Below are positions 39,121-47,794 of a stretch of DNA of 64,000 nt, in pieces. The stretch lies in assembly GCF_026262505.1 (NCBI RefSeq), contig NC_067204.1, forward strand, positions 15,974,165 through 16,038,164, in the 5' to 3' direction. Within the stretch, counting starts at the first letter, position 1, and each line of letters starts with the position of its first letter. The notes below the pieces were generated by a model. The model worked only from the letters and a program-made list of their open reading frames with translations. It was not told where the DNA came from and did no database searches. A program made the translations under genes and the position numbers. The stretch comes from Trichomonas vaginalis G3. Lineage: Eukaryota; Parabasalia; Trichomonadida; Trichomonadidae.

Positions 39121-40647
39121 ATGCAGAACGAACAGTTAAACGAATTTACTCCAGCAGAGCATATTCATCAGATTCGCTCATATTTCGATATCATAGACAA
39201 TGCAGTTCAAATTGGTGACACTAATAGAAAATATTCTGACGCAAAGATTCCATCACAACCTGGAACTGCTAAAGATAACACATGGGTAACATTCAATCTC
39301 TCACCTCCTGGTGAAAATATGTTGGACCTTTACAATACATTCATTACGTATAAAATGGAAGGTCAATTTATTGTAGATAAAGAAATTGGTTCAGGTTCCA
39401 ATAAAACAAACCCACCAGGATTTTGGATTGGTTTCGATGACGCTTTCTATGCAGTTGCTGGATATCAAATCCTTGCAAATGGTCGTATCGTATATTCTCA
39501 AGACAACGCAAGAGAAGAAGCATATATAACTTCAAACTCACAAACTACCGAACAAATAAAGAAAGTAGATGTTTTCTCAAAGACTCGACATGAAGATGTA
39601 TGGAGTCATTCGGGAACATGCAGAACAGGACAAATTGTTAGTGGTCCAATTACAGCAGGAAAATCATTTGATTTTAAGCTTCGTTTAAGAATTCCTGTTA
39701 GAAGATTCCTTCCATTAGAAGCTATTCGATTTATTCCAGCTTTTGCAGGAAACATTCAGCTTAAAGTAAAGTTCAGTAGCGACGCCTTACAATGCACATC
39801 TATATCTGTAAATGATATCATTGCTTTCAATCCAACTCTTAAAGTTGCATTTGCTTCAGATTCAAATCCACCGACAAATAAATTTGTTCCATGGAATGAA
39901 CCATTCACTATGATAACGAAGGCAGTAGAAGCTAGTGGAACAGTTACTATTACAACTGTAACCCAGCAACTATTTCGAACAAAGATGGATTTTAATGAAT
40001 GTTTCATTCATCCAAAGTCATTCTCTTTAGACCCTAACATTTATACAGAACTTGTAGAACATTATACAAACGAGGCTTTATGTTTTCCTGTTAAAGTTAT
40101 GGATTGGATTCCTATGGACGGTTCATTCTCAAAGAATACAGATAGTTCAAGTGCAACATTTACAGCAGCTTATACGCCTATTAATGTTAAAAGTATTTGG
40201 GCACTATTTAGAAAGAAAGACAACTATTATGTTAATTTTGAGAACCCTAAGTTTAAATATCTTCAGCTTTCCATGGGAGCTTATGGAAATATGCCTGCAG
40301 AACCTGAAAAATCATATGGACCTGTATTTTATGAAATGGTTGCGAACGCTTGCAATACAAACAATGATATGATAGGATTTAATGAAGATGTTATGAGGTC
40401 ATTGGTGGATGATGGTAGTGTGGAACATAAATGGGATAGCTATGACAACACACATTTCTTATGTGGTTTTCCAACAGAAGTGGACTTTTGCTTCCAGCAA
40501 GGTCAAACATCTACTGCTCCAATAACATACAAATTGTCTGTTAAAGGACCTATTGAACTAGCAACTGAAAATGTACCAAAGCCACTTATTGGATTTATGA
40601 GGGATTGTTGCTTTGCCATTCAGGTGCGTGCTAATGGATCCCCATAA
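39121..40647 (+). CDS. Major capsid protein of Maverick B
   Basis: The 508-residue protein opens MQNEQLNEFTPAEHIHQIRS. It is beta-rich throughout, with WVTFNLSPPGENMLDLYNTF, FWIGFDDAFYAVAGYQILAN, FDFKLRLRIPVRRFLPLEAI and FAGNIQLKVKFSSDALQC. Length and composition fit the double jelly-roll capsid proteins of Polintons, the building block of an icosahedral shell. Similarity to the Maverick A region at 958-2,599 supports this. A TATATTTTTATCC leader precedes it. The frame looks whole. Confidence 0.75.
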   Translation: MQNEQLNEFTPAEHIHQIRSYFDIIDNAVQIGDTNRKYSDAKIPSQPGTAKDNTWVTFNLSPPGENMLDLYNTFITYKMEGQFIVDKEIGSGSNKTNPPGFWIGFDDAFYAVAGYQILANGRIVYSQDNAREEAYITSNSQTTEQIKKVDVFSKTRHEDVWSHSGTCRTGQIVSGPITAGKSFDFKLRLRIPVRRFLPLEAIRFIPAFAGNIQLKVKFSSDALQCTSISVNDIIAFNPTLKVAFASDSNPPTNKFVPWNEPFTMITKAVEASGTVTITTVTQQLFRTKMDFNECFIHPKSFSLDPNIYTELVEHYTNEALCFPVKVMDWIPMDGSFSKNTDSSSATFTAAYTPINVKSIWALFRKKDNYYVNFENPKFKYLQLSMGAYGNMPAEPEKSYGPVFYEMVANACNTNNDMIGFNEDVMRSLVDDGSVEHKWDSYDNTHFLCGFPTEVDFCFQQGQTSTAPITYKLSVKGPIELATENVPKPLIGFMRDCCFAIQVRANGSP

Positions 40648-40724
40648 TAAGATTAGATGACTATAACTTAGCTACGGACGACAGTGAGGAATAAAGGATG
40701 AACGTTTATTTTTAAAGCTTATAA

Positions 40725-41165
40725 ATGAGTTCTTCATCAAGCTCTCGTGAACCTTCACCATCTATGAAACAAACTTTACCAAACGATTATGGAGCACCTA
40801 TTGAATATTTCTTACGAGCTGCACAATGGCAAAGAGCAGTTTCACCAAGGTTAGGTGTTCCACCAGCTCCTGTCAAAAATAGCATTTGGTCAAGTCCTTA
40901 TATAAGATATGGTCTCCCACTAGGTTTGCTAGCTACAGCAGGAGCAGTAATGATGTTGAAAAGAAATAAAGCAAATGTTGTAAATAATACTGAAGTAGCT
41001 GAAGTTAAACAAACTCCAACACCTTCACAAGCAAAACCTTCAATGACTCCTGAACCTATGGAAGTACAAACTCCTGTTCAAAAGTCAACTCCTAAACCGA
41101 CTCCAACATTTAAACCAGAACCTACTCCTCAAATAAATCGTAAAACTCCTGCGTTTCCTTACTGA
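40725..41165 (+). CDS. Maverick membrane protein with proline/threonine-rich tail
   Basis: The 146-residue protein has a serine-rich start (MSSSSSSREPSPSMKQ), a single hydrophobic segment (YGLPLGLLATAGAVMMLK, about residues 66-83), then a long proline/threonine/lysine-rich low-complexity tail (PTPSQAKPSMTPEPMEVQTP). The layout fits a one-pass membrane or virion surface protein with an extended tail. The preceding leader is TTTATTTTTAAAGCTTATAA. No homologue is recognised. The frame is whole. Confidence 0.55.
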   Translation: MSSSSSSREPSPSMKQTLPNDYGAPIEYFLRAAQWQRAVSPRLGVPPAPVKNSIWSSPYIRYGLPLGLLATAGAVMMLKRNKANVVNNTEVAEVKQTPTPSQAKPSMTPEPMEVQTPVQKSTPKPTPTFKPEPTPQINRKTPAFPY

Positions 41166-41204
41166 AAAAATAACGTTATTTTTATTTAATATTAAAATTT
41201 TTAT

Positions 41205-41450
41205 TTGATTGAAATGACAAATAAAGTCACTGAAGCAATGAAACAAAAGTTTTTGGTAGAATACATTAAATCAGGAACTATTCCGGAAGGTTTTTACATT
41301 CATACTATGAAGGATGGTAGAGTTCAGTTTAGAAAGATAAAGCAACCATTAGATAAAGAAGGTATATTAAGGAAGATTAAACTTCATGAGGACAACATTG
41401 CTGAACTTAGGAAGAAGTTAGAAGAGTTGGAGAAAGGAAGAGAGTTATAA
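41205..41450 (+). CDS. Small coiled-coil Maverick protein
   Basis: The 81-residue protein MTNKVTEAMKQKFLVEYIKS has the FYIHTMKDGRVQFRKIKQPL module shared with 38,667, then a coiled coil (LRKIKLHEDNIAELRKKLEE). The stop codon falls within the inner edge of the right TIR, mirroring how the left-side gene ends in the left TIR. Function unknown. Confidence 0.5.
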   Translation: MIEMTNKVTEAMKQKFLVEYIKSGTIPEGFYIHTMKDGRVQFRKIKQPLDKEGILRKIKLHEDNIAELRKKLEELEKGREL

Positions 41451-41491
41451 AGCAATGAATTCAACAGGGTGAAAAAACAGGTGAAAAAAGA

Positions 41492-41505
41492 GGTGAGATC
41501 TCACC
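41492..41505. promoter_or_regulatory. Perfect 14-bp palindrome GGTGAGATCTCACC, copy 4
   Basis: The right-arm mirror of copy 1, lying upstream of the TIR-encoded gene at 41,617. Confidence 0.75.
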
Positions 41506-41616
41506 GCTTCACCTAAATTTATTTTTGTGCTATGTTTTCATACGTGTGAGGGTGGTGATATCATTAATTTTTAAGTTTATTTTTTTTATTTTATTTTTTA
41601 TTTTATTTGGATGTAA

Positions 41617-41943
41617 ATGACGAAAACTATTGAGATAACAAACTACAACGGTCATGAGTTCAAGAATTTGTTCTTCGTTCCTCGTGAAAATACATTCTAT
41701 CAGATACGAGGGAGAAAGGGTAAAGTTAGTTTGAGCGTTTATGAAGGAATGAAGAATGGAAAGTTTATACAAGCATACGATACAAACGGTAAACGTGTTT
41801 CATTAGCTTTGTCAAAACTTACTAACATTTATTTTGACAGTGACTTTGACTCTGACGATTGGAGCGACAGCAGCGATACTGAAGAATATGAACTATTGTG
41901 TGAAGCACAGCAATGGGAAGAGTTGCAATACTTTTGTAAGTGA
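41617..41943 (+). CDS. TIR-encoded 108-residue protein, right copy
   Basis: Identical in protein sequence to the left copy at 20,885-21,211. The leader before the ATG is a long A/T tract (TTTTTTTATTTTATTTTTTA) ending GGATGTAAATG. Both copies read towards the element's ends. See the left copy for the description. Confidence 0.7.
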   Translation: MTKTIEITNYNGHEFKNLFFVPRENTFYQIRGRKGKVSLSVYEGMKNGKFIQAYDTNGKRVSLALSKLTNIYFDSDFDSDDWSDSSDTEEYELLCEAQQWEELQYFCK

Positions 41944-42149
41944 GAACGTTTATTTTTTACAGTAGTGAAGTCATTTGTGAAAACGTTAGTGAGGTGAAGT
42001 GGTTGGTGGTTTTGTAAATATTTAAGGTTAAGTTAGTGTTGTCGTTTGTGTTGTAAAATATATGTTAACGGTTTTGTAAAGTGTCAAATTCACATATAAC
42101 GGGTACGGTGGAACGCAGTGCCTCCGTACACATGATATGTATACTAACT

Positions 42150-42154
42150 AATGC
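42150..42154. repeat. Target-site duplication of Maverick B, right copy (AATGC)
   Basis: Matches 20,674-20,678. The transposase reading resumes directly after it (NATAIFTNDCLENMHSEF). Confidence 0.75.
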
Positions 42155-42900
42155 AACTGCAATATTCACTAATGATTGCCTCGAGAATATGCATTCAGAA
42201 TTTTCTTCGTTAAAACATCCAAACATTTATGAATCTATTAAGAAGATATCTCAAATCCAATTAGATAAATATAACGCCATCAAAAATAACCAGAAGATCG
42301 AGCGCCATATAAAAACCGTTATCACTGATAGCTACAAAAATTATATTCTTGACTGCTTTCAAAAAGAACTTGAGAAAACAATTTTTTCTATCAAACAATA
42401 CAACGTAAGTGATCTTTCTTTGGCTCAGAACGAGATTTCTCCATATGGTTCCATAGAATCGAGTTCATTGTTCGAAAATATTCCAGTTCATGATGCAGAT
42501 ATACTCAAATCGATCGATCTAACAGATAAAGATACAATGATCACTAAGTTTTATTAATGAAAAAGAGAAAAAATTATGGCATTATTTAATGAAACATTAA
42601 ATCATCCAGATTTTAATTCATCCACTCCAATTCAAAACTAATTTTGAGCAAGCCGACAATCAAGGTTCAGATGCTCCAATTCGCTCCGAAAATTCAAATA
42701 TTGCAGACTCTACAGATTTAGAACCAGAAAATCAAAACCATCCTTCTACAAATCAAATGTCTAGTAATCTAGAACATAAGCTGGACCTTCTTGATCATAT
42801 TGAAAAACATTATCGAAAATGCGCTCGTTATTGGGAATTCTTCCTACTACAAATGCTATTGTTGGGCCGTCAAACAAGTTTCAGTTAATAGCAAGCAAAA
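42150..42900 (+). pseudogene. MULE transposase, 3' part
   Basis: After the Maverick B terminus the frame continues ATAIFTNDCLENMHSEFSSL, the N-rich region after the second catalytic D in MULE transposases. It then runs through SIKKISQIQLDKYNAIKNNQ and a charged helical C-terminus to a stop at 42,557. Coding-like sequence with a polar tail (DAPIRSENSNIADSTDLEPE) persists to about 42,890 in another frame, so at least one more frameshift is present. The spacing and sequence type match the 5' part, so this is one gene split by Maverick B. Confidence 0.75.
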
Positions 42901-43156
42901 TTCTGAAAAAATAAGAAAAAATCTTCCATAACAACAAAATCAAACAATAAAAACAAAATTCATCCGACATCCTCCTAAACGTAAAGCTCTATTTCGGAAA
43001 GGATTCTCAGCGATAATAACTTATATTTTCAAGTTCATCGAAAGAGATCGAAAAAGCAACGTTCCACATCTACAGAGAAAAGAATTGATATATGAAGTCT
43101 AATTCCTTTTATAACTACTATATTTTTATTCTTATGACTAAAAATAATATATTATT
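42901..43156. other. MULE 1 interior, no gene seen
   Basis: AT-rich sequence between the transposase remnant and the TTAA-flanked element. Nothing recognised. Confidence 0.5.
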
Positions 43157-44206
43157 TAAGGGTGCACCTGTATGTACGTTTATTTGAGAGGAGGAGGATT
43201 ACCCTCTCAATTTTGAGGGATTCGTTAGTTTATTTTCTCGATGAATATGCAATAAATTTGATTTTTACCTTATCAATATACTTCATATAATATACACATG
43301 TTCATGTAAAAACTTTTTTCCAAAATCCTCAGGAATTAAGGGATTTTTGAATTTTAAGAATTTTTTTCGAATTTTTTCGAAAAAAAAATATTTTCAGAAC
43401 AGCCTTAACGGCTAAGATTTAGGAACAATGTTAAGTATCAAAAAAGAAAGGAGGTCTGATATAGACAACATATATCGTTGAAGGTTGAAAAAATCTCTAA
43501 TATTTGAGCCCAAAATTTTCAAATTTTAATTTTTTTGAAAAAAGAGGCCACCCGTATGTACGTTTATTTGAGAGGAGGAGGATTATATTTTTGAAAGGGT
43601 GAAACATTATGAATATGTTAATTATATAATAATATGTATTATTATAAAAAGAAAAAATAAAGCACGTTAAAATTTTTTCTTTCTTGATTTTTTACAAAAT
43701 CTACTTAGAATTATGCAAAATATTACTAAATAATTAATAAATTTTCAAGTTAAATTTTAATTTTGATAAATAATTTAAATTTCAAAATATCAAGTTCAGT
43801 TCGACTATGTATGTAGTAATTCTCTCAATAAAGTGCCAAAACCTAATTAAAATATATGAACATTTCAACATTTAATGTTTTTATTTAAAAATTTGATGGA
43901 ATATGAGCTTCAAACAATTATTATGTAAATAAAAATAATTAAATATATGTATTTATTCGTATTACAACCGTAGTAAGTCGATTCTTCCTTTCTTCTACTG
44001 AGTTTTGAATTTGATTTCGAATTGTAAAGAGATTCAAAGGGAAAATACTAGCGGATAAAAACTCCATGAAAGGGTCATAATGGACTCAAGTTGTATTTTT
44101 TGAATATTTTTTTGCTTTTCGAGCCTAAATATGGTAGCCAAGATAATGCCTAAAAATAAGGTTCTAAATTCTGAAGTTTACATGATCCTCTCGTGTGCAC
44201 CCTTAA
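43157..44206. mobile_element. TTAA-flanked MITE-like element inside MULE 1
   Basis: TTAA at 43,157-43,160 is followed by GGGTGCAC, and GTGCACCC is followed by TTAA at 44,203-44,206. This gives an 8-bp perfect inverted terminus, extended imperfectly by GAGAGGA at about 43,186 against TCCTCTC near 44,186. The 1,042-bp interior is very AT-rich and non-coding. The terminal GTATGTACGTTTATTTGAGA motif is repeated internally at about 43,554. TTAA duplication is the piggyBac-type signature; the short termini make the family uncertain. Confidence 0.65.
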
Positions 44207-44870
44207 CAATTTTCATTTTTTTCTTTTAACAATTTCGTTTTATTTCCATTTATTGTTAAATGATTTTTAGCATACACCTTTCTTTGTTCATCTTCTAAAT
44301 ACAATTTATTTTTTCTTAGATATAATTCTATTCATTCAATTCGATCGTCATTTTTCAGTACATGATCGTAATTTTCAATTATTGATCGCGATTTTACTTC
44401 AGAATTTGTTCGCAATATTGCTTATCAAAATTATATCTCTATTCTCTCATTTCTGTTTAGTCAATATCATTACACTCCTATTGTCTAATAACATGCTATT
44501 AATTTTCTTAAAATTAAAAAAAATATCAACTTTTAAAAACAGAAACTTAACATCCTTAGGTCAATGGATTTTGATGTGAGATACATTTAATCTGTTTTTC
44601 TTTTTTTATTTTAAATAATTGAATATTTATAGTTGTTATGGGTCTTACATCATGTAAAACGAATTTTCTTAAAGTAAATTTACTTTTTCTTCAATCTTTC
44701 TTACATATTTATTAAAAAAAATTATCCAAAAAAAGATGTTTTAGAATGAAAAAAAAAATAGAAAAATCTTCATTTATAGTCTTTCTTGAATGTATACGTT
44801 TTGATTTTTTTCTTTTTTAAAAAATTCAATTTCTAGAAAAATCGAGAAAAAATCATTTTCTTCTATTTTT
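44207..44870. other. MULE 1 interior near the right end, no gene seen
   Basis: Extremely AT-rich, with no supported open frame. It connects the TTAA element to the right TIR. Confidence 0.5.
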
Positions 44871-44995
44871 TAGGACGCCATACCCATTGAAATCTCCTCT
44901 CAGGACGCCATAAACTATTCAATTATGGTGTAAACTTCTCAAAAAATGAATAGTTTACATCAGGACGCCTTAGGACGCCAATCCTTTACGCGCCC
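44871..44995. repeat. Right terminal inverted repeat of MULE 1
   Basis: Read on the minus strand it begins GGGCGCGTAAAGGATTGGCG and carries four GGCGTCC motifs with the same order and spacing style as the left arm; the first 20-bp motif pair is identical to the left. Confidence 0.8.
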
Positions 44996-45004
44996 TTAGA
45001 TTTG
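44996..45004. repeat. Target-site duplication of MULE 1, right copy (TTAGATTTG)
   Basis: Perfect match to 16,812-16,820. Confidence 0.85.
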
Positions 45005-45165
45005 TGTTGTATCTAATGAGCGAAAAGTCTTACGAACAGCAAATATCGATTATGTGTAAATTCACTAATGTATTTTTCTTATTTTTATGCCTATTATCGC
45101 AATCGTGGTTTTTCGACAATAGAATTTTTTGGAAACAAAAAGTGGCACTCTTCAGCTCTACATTA

Positions 45166-45963
45166 ATGGCCGAGAGTTCAGAATACTATTCATACTCTTA
45201 CTACTCATCCGATGACTACGATATACTCGGTAAAGAGGCCGAAGAGGAGGAAGAAGAGGAGGAAAGTCAAGATGAATATGAAGATTGGATTTCGCAGTTT
45301 TGTTCAGAAAAGAAGTTCAAAAACTGGTTTTGTCACGTTTCGGAAGCATATTTAGATGATCCTTTCAATCTTTTCGGACTTCAGAACTTATTTAAGCACT
45401 ATCAGAAGGCATTAAACTGCCTTTTAGATGTCGAAGAGGAAGATATGGATGAAAAGTTATATTCAGATGTACAATTCACAGAAGAAATTCAAAACTTGTA
45501 TTTACTCGTCCATCAAAGATACATTCAATCACCGGAAGGTCTTGCAGAAATGCTTGACAAATACAATAGAAAAGTATTCGGTACATGCCCACGTGTTGAA
45601 TGCGAAAAGCAGGCCGTCATTCCATATGGAATGTCTACAAATTTGGGTGTCTCCGGTTGCCTCGCTTTCTGCCCAAGATGCCGCGATGTATACATCCCAA
45701 AGGCTTACGAAGTATCCAGAATTGATGGTGCTGCCTTTGGTCCTAATTTTGCGGCAATTTTATTATCAGATCCAAGCCTCAAATTAAAGATTCCAGCTGT
45801 TAAGAACCCACCACTTACAATATTCGGTTTCAGAGTTCTCGAGAGCAGAAGAAGACTCGATCGTACAAAAGATCCAAGCCATCTTCCAGAATTTTCGGAT
45901 GCTTCTGAATACGAAGAGGAAGAAGATTATGCAGAAGAAGAAAATGCTCAAGAAGCTAAATAA
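45166..45963 (+). CDS. CK2B: Casein kinase II regulatory (beta) subunit
   Basis: The 265-residue protein is the dimeric regulatory subunit of protein kinase CK2. The start at 45,166 (MAESSEYYSYSYYSSDDYDI) was chosen over upstream in-frame ATGs because the extra N-terminal residues are hydrophobic and unlike the family. An acidic segment follows, then the CK2 beta core: WISQFCSEKKFKNWFCHVSE, DPFNLFGLQNLFKHY, LLVHQRYIQSPEGLAEMLDK and FGTCPRVECEKQAVIPYGMS. The zinc-finger cysteines CPRVxC and FCPRC are present, as is DGAAFGPNFA. The acidic tail is longer than in metazoans. The MULE target duplication lies 162 bp upstream, so the original promoter region was split from its distal part. Confidence 0.93.
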   Translation: MAESSEYYSYSYYSSDDYDILGKEAEEEEEEEESQDEYEDWISQFCSEKKFKNWFCHVSEAYLDDPFNLFGLQNLFKHYQKALNCLLDVEEEDMDEKLYSDVQFTEEIQNLYLLVHQRYIQSPEGLAEMLDKYNRKVFGTCPRVECEKQAVIPYGMSTNLGVSGCLAFCPRCRDVYIPKAYEVSRIDGAAFGPNFAAILLSDPSLKLKIPAVKNPPLTIFGFRVLESRRRLDRTKDPSHLPEFSDASEYEEEEDYAEEENAQEAK

Positions 45964-46219
45964 GTCAAAAGCACTTCTTGATATATTTTATTTTTTATAT
46001 CAATATGAATTATCTTGAATTACATTGTTATTAAACAAAACTTAATATATAAAATCTTACATAAAGCTTTTTGGTCAATACAATTTTAATTAATTTAATT
46101 TTTTATTCGAAGCAAAGACAAATATCTGAATATATTCAAAAGAAGGGAATATTTTGCTTAGTGTTTGAGAACTTGATACATAAGGAACCCAGTTCTGGCA
46201 TTCTATTCTCTCGAAAAGT

Positions 46220-46226
46220 TCATTTT
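46220..46226 (+). promoter_or_regulatory. Initiator-like TCATTTT of the NTPDase gene
   Basis: TCATTTTT with A at 46,222, 13 nt before the ATG at 46,235, fits the parabasalid initiator with a very short 5' UTR. Confidence 0.5.
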
Positions 46227-46234
46227 TGTCAAAA

Positions 46235-47590
46235 ATGTTTTTCAGTTTTTTCGCACATACGTTTTCCAAAACTCGATATGGAATAATGGTTGATGCAGGA
46301 TCTTCTGGTACACGTGGTTTCCTATATACGTGGAATGACATAGATTTGATCCCTGAAGTTTCACAATGTTTCGATGGAGAAAAACGTATGAAATATAAAG
46401 CAAAAATCAGACTCGCGAGCGCTGCTGAAGACCCCGAAGCTATACAGAATATCTTTAAACCAATGATTGATATGTTCATGAAAAAATTAACTCCAGAAAT
46501 AGCCAAAGAAACGCCTATTTACGTTTACGCTACAGCAGGTATGCGATTACTATCTGTTGATAACCAAGAAAAGGTATTTTCGCAAGTTTATGATTATTTC
46601 AAGAAGAATTCATTATTTTTAGTCAAAAGAAACAATTTCCGTGTTATTTCTGGAGTTGAAGAAGGTGTTTATGGCTGGCTTTCTGTCAATAACCTCCTTG
46701 AAAATTTCAAATATCAAAAGCCATACGTAGGATCCATAGATCTAGGAGGTGCATCCTTCCAGATTGCATTACAAGTTAACGAAAGCGAGCAACTTGATGA
46801 ATCTATTCTTGTTAAAGTTGGTCAACAACGAATTCGGATCTTTTCTCACTCATATCTCGGATATGGCGTAGATGTATCTTCAAAATCAATATCTAAAGCG
46901 ATATCAGCTATCACTGATTCGAATACAATTAACAATCCTTGTTTTCCAAGAAATTATACAACTATAATTAAAGGAAAAGAAGATATTACCGTACATGGAA
47001 CAGGTGATTTCGACAAATGCGCTCGACTTACGAAGAAAATACTCATTGATGGCCCACATTTCGAGACCGTAAACATTCCAGGAATTTCTGGCCAGAGTAA
47101 ATTCGTCGGTATGGCAAATTTGTACTTTGTTAACAATTTCTTTGGTCTTCCTGAGTCAAGTTCAATGGAAGAACTCAAGAAAGCTGGAACTTCTTTTTGT
47201 TCCAAACAATGGTCGAAGATTGAAGAAGAGTTGAAGGGCAAAGAATCATTGGAATATGCTCCAACATACTGCTATTGTGCAGCTTATCAGTACACTTTGC
47301 TTCAAAAGGGATTTAATTTCAAAGATGGAAACAATGAAATCAGGAAATTAGATGACATCAATGGAGTGGACTTGTCATGGGCTATAGGAGCTATGTTGGC
47401 ACATGTTTCTGATATAGACATCGTAGCTAAGACAGTAGTTCCAATGAAATTGGTAATTTCTGTTAATATCGCAGTATTCTGTGTATTGGCATTGATCTAT
47501 ATTGTGATTTCGATGTGTTACAAATCAAATCCATATACAACAATGCCTCCTGTCGAAGAATTGCCACCAATAGAAGAAAATGAAGTTTAA
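46235..47590 (+). CDS. Ecto-nucleoside triphosphate diphosphohydrolase (GDA1/CD39 family)
   Basis: The 451-residue enzyme hydrolyses NTPs and NDPs to monophosphates, typically on the outer face of the cell or in the Golgi; in parasites it serves purine salvage. Apyrase conserved regions: ACR1 VDAGSSGTR (19-27), ACR2 YATAGMRLL (98-106), ACR3 VISGVEEGVYGWLSVN (137-152), ACR4 SIDLGGASFQIAL (167-179), ACR5 DLSWAIGAML (near 383). A membrane segment, VISVNIAVFCVLALIYIVIS (about 407-426), is followed by a short proline/glutamate-rich cytoplasmic tail. The N-terminus MFFSFFAHTF is a weak signal or anchor. The start is the ATG at 46,235, 13 nt after an initiator-like TCA. Intact. Confidence 0.93.
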   Translation: MFFSFFAHTFSKTRYGIMVDAGSSGTRGFLYTWNDIDLIPEVSQCFDGEKRMKYKAKIRLASAAEDPEAIQNIFKPMIDMFMKKLTPEIAKETPIYVYATAGMRLLSVDNQEKVFSQVYDYFKKNSLFLVKRNNFRVISGVEEGVYGWLSVNNLLENFKYQKPYVGSIDLGGASFQIALQVNESEQLDESILVKVGQQRIRIFSHSYLGYGVDVSSKSISKAISAITDSNTINNPCFPRNYTTIIKGKEDITVHGTGDFDKCARLTKKILIDGPHFETVNIPGISGQSKFVGMANLYFVNNFFGLPESSSMEELKKAGTSFCSKQWSKIEEELKGKESLEYAPTYCYCAAYQYTLLQKGFNFKDGNNEIRKLDDINGVDLSWAIGAMLAHVSDIDIVAKTVVPMKLVISVNIAVFCVLALIYIVISMCYKSNPYTTMPPVEELPPIEENEV

Positions 47591-47677
47591 ATATTTTATC
47601 TTTGATTTTTTGTGCTGCAAATAAATAGAATTTTTTAAAATATACGTTTTCGATTTCAATTATTCACATCTCAATGG

Positions 47678-47687
47678 ATGCATCGTG
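47678..47687. repeat. Target-site duplication of MULE-like element 2, left copy (ATGCATCGTG)
   Basis: A 10-bp sequence repeated directly at 50,398-50,407, outside matching inverted termini. Confidence 0.78.
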
Positions 47688-47794
47688 GAGTGGGGGACAA
47701 ACTCGCCCATTGTCACTTTTTCATTAACCTTAAACTTGTAATTTTCTAGGGCTGTACAAGATTTAAAAAAACATTGCCGGGTTACCGTAGAGGC

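Larger units (their letters stand above)
20679..42149. mobile_element. Maverick/Polinton B, complete in length, inserted in the MULE transposase
   Basis: A 21,471-bp element with 716-bp terminal inverted repeats, termini AGTTAG...CTAACT and a short target duplication. Parts in order: TIR with a 108-residue gene, basic core-like protein, vertex-like protein, packaging ATPase, conserved CCG-motif protein, structural protein, long fibre, integrase, three KilA-N genes, small genes, pre-polymerase region, polymerase B, vertex-like protein, major capsid protein, membrane protein, TIR. The gene set for replication, integration and virion formation is present in outline, but roughly a dozen breaks make it a fossil. 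The two TIR arms show no difference where I compared them, which suggests a recent insertion or homogenisation. Confidence 0.93.
41434..42149. repeat. Right 716-bp terminal inverted repeat of Maverick B
   Basis: Mirror of 20,679-21,394; see the left arm. It ends CTAACT at 42,149 and is followed by the target duplication AATGC. Confidence 0.93.
16821..44995. mobile_element. MULE 1 (Mutator-like DNA transposon) with nested insertions
   Basis: The ends carry related inverted repeats of about 125 bp that share TTGGCGTCCTAAGGCGTCCT; each arm has four GGCGTCC motifs. A 9-bp target duplication flanks it. The interior has a MULE transposase gene, a passenger gene and a 167-bp tandem array. Maverick B (21.5 kb) and a 1.0-kb TTAA-flanked element were inserted later, so the original MULE was about 5.65 kb. 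The outer duplication is perfect, which places the element in one piece between the RRM gene and the CK2 beta gene. The transposase carries several frame disruptions, so it is no longer autonomous. Confidence 0.87.

Noticed and set aside
45016-45165. N-terminal extension of CK2 beta with a hydrophobic stretch (possible signal peptide)
   Set aside because: CK2 beta is not secreted, the extension is unlike the family, and the acidic MAESSEYY start at 45,166 is a better fit.
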